Shown: positions 33,298 to 42,095 of the stretch, piece after piece
Numbering within the stretch: the first letter of the stretch is position 1
How the letters are laid out: each line of letters starts with the position of its first letter
Origin: Limibacillus sp.
GTDB taxonomy: Bacteria; Pseudomonadota; Alphaproteobacteria; Kiloniellales; CECT-8803
Direction of reading: 5' to 3'
Length of the DNA: 64,000 nt
NCBI GenBank assembly: GCA_037379885.1
Contig: JARRJC010000014.1
Span: 1 to 64,000 of the forward strand
Program-made: the position numbers and the translations under genes
The notes under the pieces: generated by a model
Seen by the model: the letters and a program-made list of their open reading frames with translations, nothing else
What the model was told of the DNA's origin: nothing
The model's database searches: none

Positions 33298-34005
33298 ATG
33301 AGAGAAACCGAAACACCCTATTCCCGGCTGCTGCGCGACACGGCGGCGGCGCGCGCCGATTTTCTGGAAATACCGCTCATCGGACGGACGCTGCGCGGTG
33401 AGAGCGACCGAGAACTCTACCTTCGCTTTCTGGAGCAGGCCTATCACCACGTCCGACACACCTGCCCTCTCATGGGGGCGGCCCTGGCCCGCTGCCGGCC
33501 TGGCGACGAGCGGCTGCGGGCAGCCTTGATCGAGTATCTGGATGAAGAAAAGGGCCATGAGGTTTGGATCCTGGACGACATCGAAGCCCTGGGCGGCGAC
33601 AGAGAGGCCGCCAAGCGTTCGGGCGGCGACATTCCGGTCCGGGTCCTCGTCGGCTACGCCTACTATGCGGTCGAGCACATCAGCCCCTACAGCCTTCTCG
33701 GCATGGTCCACGTCCTGGAAGGGATGTCGGCCCGCCTCGCGGAGCCGGCGGCCCGCGCCATAGCCGCGGCGATCGGCGCCGGCGAAGAAAGCGGGACGCG
33801 GCCGGCTGGCTTCTCCTACCTGAGATCGCACGGCGCGCTCGACAAGGCCCACGTCGCCTTCTTCGAAAGGCTGATAAACGGCATAGACCGGCCGGGCGCC
33901 CAGGACGAGATCGTCGACATGGCTCGGATCGTCTACCGCCTCTATGGCGATGTTTTCCGGTCGCTGGACAGGAAAGACGCGGAGGGGCTGCGCCATGCGT
34001 CTTGA
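33298..34005 (+). CDS. Heme-oxygenase-like diiron oxidase/oxygenase (TenA/CADD-like)
   Basis: A 235-residue all-helical protein of the TenA/PqqC/heme-oxygenase-like fold. Candidate diiron ligands are Glu84 and His87 in DEEKGHE, Glu141 in HVLEGMS, and His178, Asp182 and His185 in SHGALDKAHV; the H-x3-D-x2-H block and EExxH pattern match heme-oxygenase-like diiron enzymes such as CADD. Known members perform fatty acid decarboxylation, N-oxygenation or C-C cleavage. In this operon it sits between an AMP ligase and an SDR, which suggests oxidation of an activated or acylated precursor. AGGAAATC precedes the start. Confidence 0.8.
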   Translation: MRETETPYSRLLRDTAAARADFLEIPLIGRTLRGESDRELYLRFLEQAYHHVRHTCPLMGAALARCRPGDERLRAALIEYLDEEKGHEVWILDDIEALGGDREAAKRSGGDIPVRVLVGYAYYAVEHISPYSLLGMVHVLEGMSARLAEPAARAIAAAIGAGEESGTRPAGFSYLRSHGALDKAHVAFFERLINGIDRPGAQDEIVDMARIVYRLYGDVFRSLDRKDAEGLRHAS

Positions 34006-34798
34006 CGGGAAACTGGCACTTATCACCGGAGCGGGCAGCGGGATCGGCCGGGCGCTCGCCCTTGAAGCGGCGGGGCGCGGCATGCGCCTGATCCTCACGG
34101 GCCGGCAAAAGCAGCCGCTTGAGGAGACCGCGACCCTTGCCGGTCCCGGCAGCAGGATTGAAATCCATCCTGCGGACGTCAGTGATGGCGCCCAGCGCCA
34201 CGGCCTGGCGGAGCGGGCGGAGGCCGGCGGCGGACTCGACGTCCTGGTGAACAACGCCGGGCAGCTCTGCGTGGGACCGTTCGAAAGCGAGAGCGACGAG
34301 GCGCTGGCGCGGATGATCTCGGTCAATCTCACGGCGCCCATCCTGCTGACGAAGGAAGTGCTTCCGCAGCTATCCCAGGCGAAGGGAGCGGTCCTGAACG
34401 TGGGGTCCATGTTTGGCGACATCGCCTTTCCTTGCTTTGCCGCCTATTCGGCCACGAAGTTCGGTCTGCGCGGCTTTTCAGAAGCCTTGCGGCGCGAACT
34501 CTCGGACAGCGGCGTGCAGGTCACCTACGGCGCGCCGAGAGCGACCCGGACGGAAGCGGCCGACCGCTTCGCGCATCTCGTGGACCCTTTCCAGATGAAG
34601 ATGGACTCGCCTGAGCGTGTCGCCGCCTGGCTCTGGGACGCCGTCGAGCAGGGCAGGAACAGAGCCTATCCCGGCGTTGCGGAACGCCTGGCCACGATTG
34701 CCCAGAAACTGGTCCCCGGGCTCGTGGACGGAGTCCTGACCCGTCAGGCGAGGGCGGCGGTGCGGAGCGCACCCAAAGCCGAGAGGACGACGGTTTGA
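33995..34798 (+). CDS. Short-chain dehydrogenase/reductase (SDR)
   Basis: A 267-residue oxidoreductase starting at ATG 33995 (MRLDGKLALITGAGSGIGRALA), overlapping the diiron gene by 11 bases. TGAGSGIG binds NAD(P); NNAG is present in VLVNNAGQL; the catalytic Ser lies in NVGSMFG and Tyr-Lys in YSATKFG. The C-terminal region (PERVAAWLWDAVEQGRNRAYPG) is typical of classical SDRs. It is the fifth gene of the operon and probably reduces or oxidises the product of the diiron step. Confidence 0.9.
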   Translation: MRLDGKLALITGAGSGIGRALALEAAGRGMRLILTGRQKQPLEETATLAGPGSRIEIHPADVSDGAQRHGLAERAEAGGGLDVLVNNAGQLCVGPFESESDEALARMISVNLTAPILLTKEVLPQLSQAKGAVLNVGSMFGDIAFPCFAAYSATKFGLRGFSEALRRELSDSGVQVTYGAPRATRTEAADRFAHLVDPFQMKMDSPERVAAWLWDAVEQGRNRAYPGVAERLATIAQKLVPGLVDGVLTRQARAAVRSAPKAERTTV

Positions 34799-36423
34799 CC
34801 AGCATTTCCGAAAGGGTCGTCGACTCACGGAAATCAGGGGAAGCCATCTGGCTTCCTTCCACCCTGGCCGCCGGGGCGCTCTTTACCGTGCTCGCCGTGC
34901 TGGGGGTCTATCTGCGGCCCCTGCTGCCGGTGGATGAAACCCGCTACCTCTCTGTGGCCTGGGAGATGTGGCGTGACCACAGCCTGCTCGTCCCGCACCT
35001 CAATGGCGCCGTCTACAGCCAGAAGCCGCCGCTGCTTTTCTGGCTCGTCGATCTGCTCTGGTCGATAACCGGGGTATCGGGATTCGGGGCCCGGCTGATC
35101 GCGCCCTTCTTCGGACTTTTGAGCATCTTCTTGACCGCGCTGCTCGCCCGCCGCCTGTGGCCGGACGAACCACAAGCTGCGGCGCGCGCCGCCTGGATCC
35201 TCGCCACGACCGGACTGTTCCTTGTCTTCGGCTCACTCACCATGTTCGACAGCCTCCTCATGGCGGCCACGCTGCTGGCGATCATCGGCTTGATCGAGCA
35301 GAGCCGGAACGGTGGTCTGCTGGGTTGGCCGCTTGTCGCCGTCGCGGTCGCCCTCGGCGTGCTCGCAAAGGGACCGGCGATCGTGGTGCATGTCGTGCCC
35401 CTGGCCTTGCTGCCATTCTTGTGGAACCCGGGGCGCTCCAAGCAAGCCCTCATCAAATGGTACCGCGGGTTCTTCCTCGCCATGCTCGCTGCTGGCGGAC
35501 TTGTCGCTTTCTGGTTTCTGCCAGCCGTGCTGACCCAGGGTGAAAGCTACCTGGAAGCGGTCGTTTGGAACCAGGGGGCGGGTCGCGTCGTCTCATCCTT
35601 CGCGCATCACAAACCCTTCTGGTTCTTCATTGCGCTGGTGCCGCTCTTCCTGTGGCCCTGGGGTTGGAGCGGCAGGGCTCTCAAGGCCATTGGTCCCGGA
35701 AACCTCTGGAGGGATCAGGGCGGCCGGATCTGCGCCATCTGGATCGCTGCCGCCTTTGTCATCCACAGCGTCTTCAGCGGCAAGCAGTTGCACTATCTGC
35801 TGCCGGAGTTGCCAGCGCTGGCGCTGGTCTTCGCACGGCTCGACTGGTCCTGTGCCGGCCTGGAGGGCGCCAAGGGCTGGCGCATTCTCCCATTGGCGCC
35901 TCTCTTGCTGGCTGTCCCAGTCGCCTGGGCGGCCCATTTCGGGATGATCCCGCAGCTTGAGCAACTGTTCGCTCCGCTTCCGCTTTGGCTCCTGCTATCG
36001 GGATCGCTGGGATCGCTCTTGCTCGCCTACCTGCTGTTGATTCTGCCTCACGCGGGTCAGGTCGCCGCCCTCTCCTCGGTTGGCACCCTTGTGATCTTCT
36101 ACCTGATCGGAACCCCTTTGCTGCAGGCCAACTACAGCGGCGCCAGGATCGGCGAGGCGCTGGCGGAGCACGAGAGCCTCGGCATCGCCCAATATGGCGC
36201 CAAGTACAGCGGTGAATTCACTTTCCTGGGACGATTGACGCAGCATCTGGAGGAGTTGAACACGCCAGATGACCTGCGCGATTGGGTCAAATCCCACCCA
36301 GGGGGCGCCGTGATAGCGAAATACGAGGTAGACACTCTTCCTTGGCGCCCCGAGATCGAGGTGCCCTATCGGGGTAAGAGCTACCTGATCTGGCAGGTGC
36401 CGGCCGGAGCCGGCAATCAATAG
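34795..36423 (+). CDS. ArnT-like glycosyltransferase (family 39)
   Basis: A 542-residue integral membrane protein. Translation probably starts at the TTG at 34795, overlapping the SDR stop. Twelve or so hydrophobic segments follow. The acidic motif in LLPVDETRYLSVAWEMW and the NGAVYSQKPPLLFWL segment mark the GT39/ArnT group, which transfers sugars from polyprenyl phosphates to lipids or proteins at the periplasmic face. It ends the six-gene operon, suggesting that the operon product is lipid-anchored, glycosylated, or related to surface modification. Confidence 0.82.
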   Translation: MTSISERVVDSRKSGEAIWLPSTLAAGALFTVLAVLGVYLRPLLPVDETRYLSVAWEMWRDHSLLVPHLNGAVYSQKPPLLFWLVDLLWSITGVSGFGARLIAPFFGLLSIFLTALLARRLWPDEPQAAARAAWILATTGLFLVFGSLTMFDSLLMAATLLAIIGLIEQSRNGGLLGWPLVAVAVALGVLAKGPAIVVHVVPLALLPFLWNPGRSKQALIKWYRGFFLAMLAAGGLVAFWFLPAVLTQGESYLEAVVWNQGAGRVVSSFAHHKPFWFFIALVPLFLWPWGWSGRALKAIGPGNLWRDQGGRICAIWIAAAFVIHSVFSGKQLHYLLPELPALALVFARLDWSCAGLEGAKGWRILPLAPLLLAVPVAWAAHFGMIPQLEQLFAPLPLWLLLSGSLGSLLLAYLLLILPHAGQVAALSSVGTLVIFYLIGTPLLQANYSGARIGEALAEHESLGIAQYGAKYSGEFTFLGRLTQHLEELNTPDDLRDWVKSHPGGAVIAKYEVDTLPWRPEIEVPYRGKSYLIWQVPAGAGNQ

Positions 36424-36571
36424 ACAAGCTTCGCTGATGGCTCGCACCGCAGAGTGTCCAAGGCGCCGAACCCCATGACGCCGAAACGGGTTCGACGGTC
36501 CAGAGCGCGTTCTGCTCTCAAGCATCCGGCCGTAGTGCGAGACGCCGACCGATCCGATTTCCGACTTGGGG

Positions 36572-37771
36572 CTATAACGAACTCGACTGCACAAGTTCTC
36601 TGTTGATTACCGCGGGCAGAACGATTGCAGTCCCCAGGGAAATGGCGCCACCGAACAGAAAAACGGCTTCTTGGCCGATCGCACCGGCCATGAAACCCGC
36701 CGCCACTGGACTGACCGCATTGCCCAGAGCCATCGCCACGAGGGCGGCCGTGAGGCTCAGGGAGGGCAGGCTCGGAAACAGCGACATACTCCAGAAAGAC
36801 AAGGTGGCGCTGAACGTCATGACACAGACGCCCTGTAGAGCGGCCGATAGAATAGCCGCGCTCATCGCCCCCGGGGCGACACCGACCAGGATCATGGAAA
36901 CGGATGAACAGAGGAAAACGATCGTCAAGAGCCTCGTCACGCCGATTTTCGCAGCGATATCCGCTGCTGCAAGGCCGCTAATCCCAGCGACACCAAACGC
37001 CGCGTACATGAGTGGTCCAATCGCCAAATCGGGAAGTCCCTCAAGGTCGCCCGCAGCCTTGACCGTGTCGAAGGCGAAAGAGAGATAAACCGCGCCCGTG
37101 ATGCCGAAGGACAAAGCCGCGAGAACAAGCGGGACCGAGGTTCGGGAAAAGAGAACCGTCACGCTTGAGCCATCTCTATGGGGCGCGCTTACGGAATGCC
37201 CCGCGATCGTCGGTGTTCTGAAGAGAGCATAGCCGTTTACGAGGAGCATGACTCCACCGGACAGGGCGAATAGGAACCAGGCGACACGCCAGGGGAAATC
37301 ATAGAGCGCTACGGTCAAGGCTAGCAGGCCAGCGAGAGCGACGCCGACGGTAGTGCCTGTGGTAACAGTCGACAGAACGCGTCCCGTCTTGTTCGCGGGC
37401 ACAGCGTTCTCCACGGCAAAGTTATAGGGCGTCCAGGCAAATCCAGCAGAGGCCGCCGCCAGAATCACACCCGACGCCAAGGAAAGGCTGTTGGAGGCCA
37501 AGCAAACCAAGCCCATTCCCATCAGCGAGCAAACTCCGCCGACCATAATGGGTGTGGCGGGGCCAATCCTCGACAACAAAGACCCTGCAATCAAAAGGCT
37601 GGCCAGGAACGCCAGAAAGGCGGCGCTCGCGATGCTCCCTGCCATCTCGGTGGATAGGGCGAACTCATCGCGGAATGCCGGCAAGAAAAGACCGTAGCCA
37701 ATCCTCGCAGGGCCAAAGGCCACGGCAGTCGCGATAAATCCCGCCATTGCCAGTAGTCTGCTGTTCGTCAT
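36572..37771 (-). CDS. MFS transporter (YbfB/YjiJ-like)
   Basis: A 399-residue membrane protein with 12 hydrophobic segments. It starts MTNSRLLAMAGFIATAVAFGPARIGYGLFLPAFRDEF, characteristic of the YbfB/YjiJ branch. Later features include GGVCSLMGMGLVCLA, FAWTPYNFAVENAVPANKTGRVLS and a helix-rich C-terminus. The substrate is unknown. It is convergent with the preceding glycosyltransferase gene and stands alone. Confidence 0.83.
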   Translation of the reverse strand: MTNSRLLAMAGFIATAVAFGPARIGYGLFLPAFRDEFALSTEMAGSIASAAFLAFLASLLIAGSLLSRIGPATPIMVGGVCSLMGMGLVCLASNSLSLASGVILAAASAGFAWTPYNFAVENAVPANKTGRVLSTVTTGTTVGVALAGLLALTVALYDFPWRVAWFLFALSGGVMLLVNGYALFRTPTIAGHSVSAPHRDGSSVTVLFSRTSVPLVLAALSFGITGAVYLSFAFDTVKAAGDLEGLPDLAIGPLMYAAFGVAGISGLAAADIAAKIGVTRLLTIVFLCSSVSMILVGVAPGAMSAAILSAALQGVCVMTFSATLSFWSMSLFPSLPSLSLTAALVAMALGNAVSPVAAGFMAGAIGQEAVFLFGGAISLGTAIVLPAVINRELVQSSSL

Positions 37772-37850
37772 TGAGCCCCTTTGCCGGCCAAGAACCCTGC
37801 CGTTTGCGGCAGCGCCTCTGGCAACCTAGATCATGGGGGAAGTATCCCAC

Positions 37851-37985
37851 TGTCAGAAAAGTGAGTTTTTATTTATCTATAGAATGTAAAATCCATTTAA
37901 TATTTTTATATACTCTGAAATTTTCCTAGGATAATAAAAATACACGCCCTGAATTTCAAAAAATGGATATTCTATATTGTTCAGT
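37851..37985. other. AT-rich intergenic island
   Basis: About 135 bases that are strongly AT-rich (runs such as TTTTTATTTATC and TATTTTTATATA) lie between the MFS gene and a small conserved gene, in sharp contrast to the GC-rich surroundings. Part probably holds the promoter for the MFS gene; the rest could be a protein-binding AT tract or foreign sequence. No gene is seen in it. Confidence 0.6.
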
Positions 37986-38033
37986 GAAGAGGGATTTCGG
38001 GCGGTTGAGCGCCCCTAAGACGCATGTTGCCCG

Positions 38034-38246
38034 TCACTCCTCCGCGCTGTTGGCTTCGAGCAGGCTGATTATTTCCAATATGCGAGAGTGGGGAAGTGGT
38101 CGACCGTCACTCATAAAAGCTTCGTCGCTGTTGAACCAACCAAAAGCCTCGCGGAGTTCTTCAACCGAAGCGCCAGTAGCCTGAAGTTCCGCCACAAGGA
38201 TGTCCTCCACAGGCCCCAGTACGGAAACAATATCATCTCGCGTCAT
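38034..38246 (-). CDS. Small conserved hypothetical protein
   Basis: A 70-residue protein, read from the ATG at 38246 (MTRDDIVSVLGPVEDILVAEL). It continues ATGASVEELREAFGWFNSDEAF and ends with ILEIISLLEANSAEE. Similar small proteins with the start MTRDDIVSVLG and the WvNSDEAL-type block are widespread in alphaproteobacteria. The function is unknown. It is acidic and helical. A longer frame from 38294 is less likely because the conserved part begins at MTRDD. Confidence 0.7.
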   Translation of the reverse strand: MTRDDIVSVLGPVEDILVAELQATGASVEELREAFGWFNSDEAFMSDGRPLPHSRILEIISLLEANSAEE

Positions 38247-38547
38247 CTGCACTGCTTTTCCCTCCATTACCTTAGAATTTGGACGTCTGAGCAATGAGGA
38301 TAACTCGCTCCTCTTGATGCGCTTGAGAGCGGAGAAGTGCTATCCGATAGCTTCAATATTGTGCCTGGACCATTCTGTAACAAGGATATCACTTTCTCAG
38401 CGCGAACTTGTTGGCGCCGGCCATGTGATTGCGTGGGAGGGAATGTCCGCTTCTGACCAATTGCGGACGGGGCGGACCTGCTTGAGCGAAGATCAGCTGC
38501 ACTCCTCCAGAACGAGCATCCTCTGAATTCCAGAAGGTTTCTCCAGC
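38247..38547. other. Intergenic region with palindromic repeat
   Basis: No gene is seen. The gap lies between the start of a small hypothetical gene and the stop of the cyclase gene, and holds one copy of the GTCCGC-N12-GCGGAC element. Confidence 0.5.
38445..38468. repeat. Dispersed palindromic element, copy 1
   Basis: GTCCGC, a 12-base loop and GCGGAC form a 24-base element with perfect 6-bp arms. The loop is TTCTGACCAATT. The same layout recurs at 44465, 45458 and 62977, and degenerately at 42029, always between genes. Confidence 0.65.
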
Positions 38548-41500
38548 CTAGGACAGGCTGTCCAAAAGTGCCGCTCCACGCTGGAGGTCGGCACTCCCTT
38601 CGCCCTCGGTGAAGCTCTCCAGCAGCGGCTCTAGCAAGGCGCGCGCCTCTGCCTCGCGGCCCCCGCTTCGCATCTGCTCGCTCAGAGACATCGCGGCGCG
38701 CAGTTGCCAAGACTTGGCGCCTTGGCCCTCCGCGATCTCTAGGGCTTGTCGGAACAGATTCTCCGCATCGTCGGCGTGGCCAGCCCCGGCAGGAAGCAAC
38801 ATGGCGCCGCGCAGGCGAAGGGTTTCCGCGTGCATGTAGCGATCACCCGTCCGCTGGCAATGTTCGATGGTCAAGGCATTGAGCTTGAGCGCCTCCTCCT
38901 CACGGCCAAGACCGTGAAGCCCGGCGACAATCCAGCTTCGAAACATGGCGTTGCACACGCGCCCGCCGCTGGCATTCCAGAAGTCGTTGCCTTTCTTGGC
39001 GTAGGCATAGCCGCTCTCGAAGTTGCCTTTCTGAATCTCGGCGCCGCCCCGCCATTGCAGCACGTTGACGTTCTCTGAGAAGGGTCCCAAGGCCTCTTCA
39101 GCCGCGATGGTGGCCGCCTCGTTGCACAGCTCCAGTAGGCGATCGGGCAGATCGAGGTAGATCAAGCTCGTCGCTCCCGCCGTCAGCGCGAACACAAGAT
39201 TGAAAGGGTGGCCGATCTTGCGCGCCAGATGGAGCGCCTCTTCCATCCTCTCCAGGGAGCGATCCGGGTAACCGCGAATCCAATCCGCCAGACTCCCCGC
39301 CCAGTGCTGGGCAAAGACCAAGGGGTCATGGTTGGTGAGAGCCACGAAACGCTGATGGCGTTGGGGCACATAAATGTTCCTTAGGGCGTCCGTGTGGCGG
39401 ATTGCCCCCTCATAATCGGCCTCCCAAAAAAGCTGACAGCCCGCCGACATGTCGTGGACGACCCTCAAGTCCTCTAGCGAGGGATCTTGAGAAACGGACT
39501 TCAGCTCTTCGAGCCATTGATGAGCGCGCGCAAACTCGGTCCGTGTCTGATAGTGAACCCAAAGGCCCCATAGGATGGAGCCCAGCGCCTCCTCGTCACG
39601 GAACTGCTTGGCGATGGGAAAGGCGGGCTCGAAGGCGTCCGCCACGGAGGGGTGCGCCCAACCGAAGTTCGCCATGCGTGACGCCCCCAAGGAGACCCGG
39701 ATGCCCAATTCGCGTCGATCGCGCTCCGGGGATTCGGGGAGCTGGGCCAAAGCCTCCATCGAGAGTTCCAAAGCGCCGATCGCCTCGGGCAAGGCGCTCG
39801 CCTGAAGGGACCGCCGCCCCGCCTCGAAGTAGAGCGTTGCCGCCTTTTCATAGTTGCCGGCATTGAGGAAGTGACGCCCGAGGTCCAGAAGGTCCGGGTC
39901 TTCCCTCGCCTCGAGCGCCTGGGCCAAACGCTCGTGGAGCTTTCGCCGCGCGCTGAGAAGCAAGGACGAGTAGGCCGCATCCTGCACGAGGGCGTGCTTG
40001 AAGGTGTACCGAGGCTCTCCCCTGCCGCCGCGGCGAAAGATGAGCTGCGCGGATATCAGCTGTTCCAGAGCGAGCTCCAGCTCCGCCGGCTCCATGGAGA
40101 GCGCCGATGCCAGCAGGGAGAGATCGAACTCTCGTCCGATGCACGAAGCCGCCTGGATCACCCGCTTGACCGGGGCCAAGCGGTCGAGCCTCGCCATGAG
40201 CGAATCCTGAAGGGTCGTGGGTATGTCATGGTCGGGCAGCGGCCCCTTCAGCTCGTAGTGATCCTCGTGTTCTTCGAGAATCTCCTCCTCCAGGATCGAC
40301 TTGGTGAGTTCCTCGACGAAGAGCGGGATGCCATCGGTCTGCTTGATGATGTGGTCGAGCAGTTCCTTTGGCAGCGCCTTGTTGCCTGCGATCCGTTCGG
40401 CTATCGAGCGGCCGTCGGAGCGGCTGAGGCGATTGAGTGAGTGCAGCGTGACGTGACCATAGCCTGCCCAGGGCGCCTGGAACTCCGGGCGGTGCGTCAT
40501 GACGATGAGCAAGGTGAGATCCTGCGCCCGTTCCACCAGCGCCTCCAAGACCTCCAGCGTGGAAGGGTCGACCCAGTGGATGTCCTCGACCAGCAGCAGG
40601 AGCGGACCCGCCTTTGATAGCTGCACGATGCGGTCGGTCAGAATCTCCAAGATGCGCTGCTTGCGGCGTTGCGGGGTCATGGTGAGGGCCGGATAGCGGT
40701 CGCCCGGAAGCGAGAGCAGGGCGGCGAACAGCGCCCTTGTTTCAGGCTTATCACTGTCGCGCACCTGGGCAAGGTGGGCTTCCAGCTTGTCCAGCCTCGT
40801 CTCAGCGGTATCTTCGGTTTCAAATCCGGCGGCGCTCTCCACCTCGGAGATGAGCGGTTGCAGTGCGGCGTTCACCTCGTGGGGCGAACATTGGTAACGG
40901 AGGATCTGGCAGCCCGCATCCTTCACGCGCTTCGTGCATTCAAACAGAATACGGCTCTTCCCGATGCCGGCCTCGCCGGAAAGCAGGACCACTTGCCCTT
41001 CGCCCCTGGAGGCATGTTCCCAACGGTCGATCAGCAGGTCTATTTCCTGGGTCCTGCCCACGAAGGGGATCAAGACCTCGCCATGCTGCATCTCAAAACG
41101 GCTGTAGGTTCGCCGGCTGCTCTGCACCTTCCAGACCCTGACCGGCTCTTCGAAGCCCTTGACGCTTTTGAGGCCGACTTCGGCCAGGTCGAAAGCATTC
41201 CTGGTCAGCAGGCGCGTTGACTCGCTGATCACCACCTCGCCGGGCTCAGCCAGGTCCTGCAATCTGGCAGCCAGGTTGGGCGTTTGGCCGACGACGCCCC
41301 CCTGCTCGCTCGTGGTCTTGCCCATCATCGTGCCGATCACGACCGGGCCGGTCGCTATCCCCACTCTCGCCGCCAGCGGCTGTCCCGCTGCTTCCAGGGC
41401 GGCGACCGATTTCGTAGCGGCCAAGGCTGCGCGGATGGCCATCTCGGCCTGCGCCTCGTGGGCGTTGGGCCACCCAAAGTAGGCGAGCACTCCATCGCCC

Positions 41501-41931
41501 AGGAACTTGGCGACATGGCCTTCGTAGTGGATCACCGCGTCGGCCACGACGTCGTTGTAGCGTTGCAGGACATCGCGCAGGTCTTCCGGGTCCAGTTTCT
41601 GCGACAGTTCGGTGGAGGCCACCAGGTCGCAGAACAGCACCGATATCTGGCGGCGTTCGAGCTTCTCTTCGCCATCGGTAGTGAGGGCGGACGCTGGGGC
41701 GGGCGCTGGGGCGGGCCGGTCCTCGGGCTCCTCCTTGTCCGCTCTGACAGCGGCCATGAGCTTTCGGCGGTGGCCCAGGGAAAGGCCCAGTTCCTTCAAA
41801 TCATCATCCGAGAGAAACGGCAGCACCTCCAGGTCGATATCGTTGTCGGCCATGGACCCGGCATACTGGCCAAGTCCTAGGCCCTCCAGGAATTCCGCCA
41901 GTTCGCTGGAGCCTCGGTTGTTGTTTGGCAT
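38548..41931 (-). CDS. SAM-domain class III adenylate/guanylate cyclase with AAA ATPase and TPR tail
   Basis: A 1127-residue signalling protein starting at ATG 41931 (MPNNNRGSSELAEFLEG). Residues about 5-60 form a SAM domain. The class III cyclase domain (about 95-270) keeps both metal Asp residues (LFCDLVAST, KFLGDGVLAYFG), the substrate Lys before GD, and the Asn/Arg of PNLAARLQ, so it should be active. An ATPase domain follows (FVGRTQEIDLL, LLSGEAGIGKSRIL) resembling MalT/STAND proteins, then a long helical TPR-type region. Such proteins are common in rhizobia-like bacteria. The signal is unknown. Confidence 0.88.
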   Translation of the reverse strand: MPNNNRGSSELAEFLEGLGLGQYAGSMADNDIDLEVLPFLSDDDLKELGLSLGHRRKLMAAVRADKEEPEDRPAPAPAPASALTTDGEEKLERRQISVLFCDLVASTELSQKLDPEDLRDVLQRYNDVVADAVIHYEGHVAKFLGDGVLAYFGWPNAHEAQAEMAIRAALAATKSVAALEAAGQPLAARVGIATGPVVIGTMMGKTTSEQGGVVGQTPNLAARLQDLAEPGEVVISESTRLLTRNAFDLAEVGLKSVKGFEEPVRVWKVQSSRRTYSRFEMQHGEVLIPFVGRTQEIDLLIDRWEHASRGEGQVVLLSGEAGIGKSRILFECTKRVKDAGCQILRYQCSPHEVNAALQPLISEVESAAGFETEDTAETRLDKLEAHLAQVRDSDKPETRALFAALLSLPGDRYPALTMTPQRRKQRILEILTDRIVQLSKAGPLLLLVEDIHWVDPSTLEVLEALVERAQDLTLLIVMTHRPEFQAPWAGYGHVTLHSLNRLSRSDGRSIAERIAGNKALPKELLDHIIKQTDGIPLFVEELTKSILEEEILEEHEDHYELKGPLPDHDIPTTLQDSLMARLDRLAPVKRVIQAASCIGREFDLSLLASALSMEPAELELALEQLISAQLIFRRGGRGEPRYTFKHALVQDAAYSSLLLSARRKLHERLAQALEAREDPDLLDLGRHFLNAGNYEKAATLYFEAGRRSLQASALPEAIGALELSMEALAQLPESPERDRRELGIRVSLGASRMANFGWAHPSVADAFEPAFPIAKQFRDEEALGSILWGLWVHYQTRTEFARAHQWLEELKSVSQDPSLEDLRVVHDMSAGCQLFWEADYEGAIRHTDALRNIYVPQRHQRFVALTNHDPLVFAQHWAGSLADWIRGYPDRSLERMEEALHLARKIGHPFNLVFALTAGATSLIYLDLPDRLLELCNEAATIAAEEALGPFSENVNVLQWRGGAEIQKGNFESGYAYAKKGNDFWNASGGRVCNAMFRSWIVAGLHGLGREEEALKLNALTIEHCQRTGDRYMHAETLRLRGAMLLPAGAGHADDAENLFRQALEIAEGQGAKSWQLRAAMSLSEQMRSGGREAEARALLEPLLESFTEGEGSADLQRGAALLDSLS

Positions 41932-42028
41932 GAGTGACCCTTTGCTCCGCAGTGCTAGCTGAAGTCTACGCAAGCGAGCGATCTCTTGGAACAGTTCTCC
42001 TGGGCGGTTGAGGCGCTTAGAAAGCGCG

Positions 42029-42052
42029 GGCCGCTACCGGCTCGAAGCGGGC
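42029..42052. repeat. Degenerate copy of dispersed palindromic element
   Basis: GGCCGC-TACCGGCTCGAA-GCGGGC has the same 6-12-6 layout, with one mismatch between its arms. It lies between the two cyclase genes. Confidence 0.35.
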
Positions 42053-42095
42053 GGCTGCTTGAGCTCTCTCCAGTCTGCGCCAAGGGGGCCTTCGG

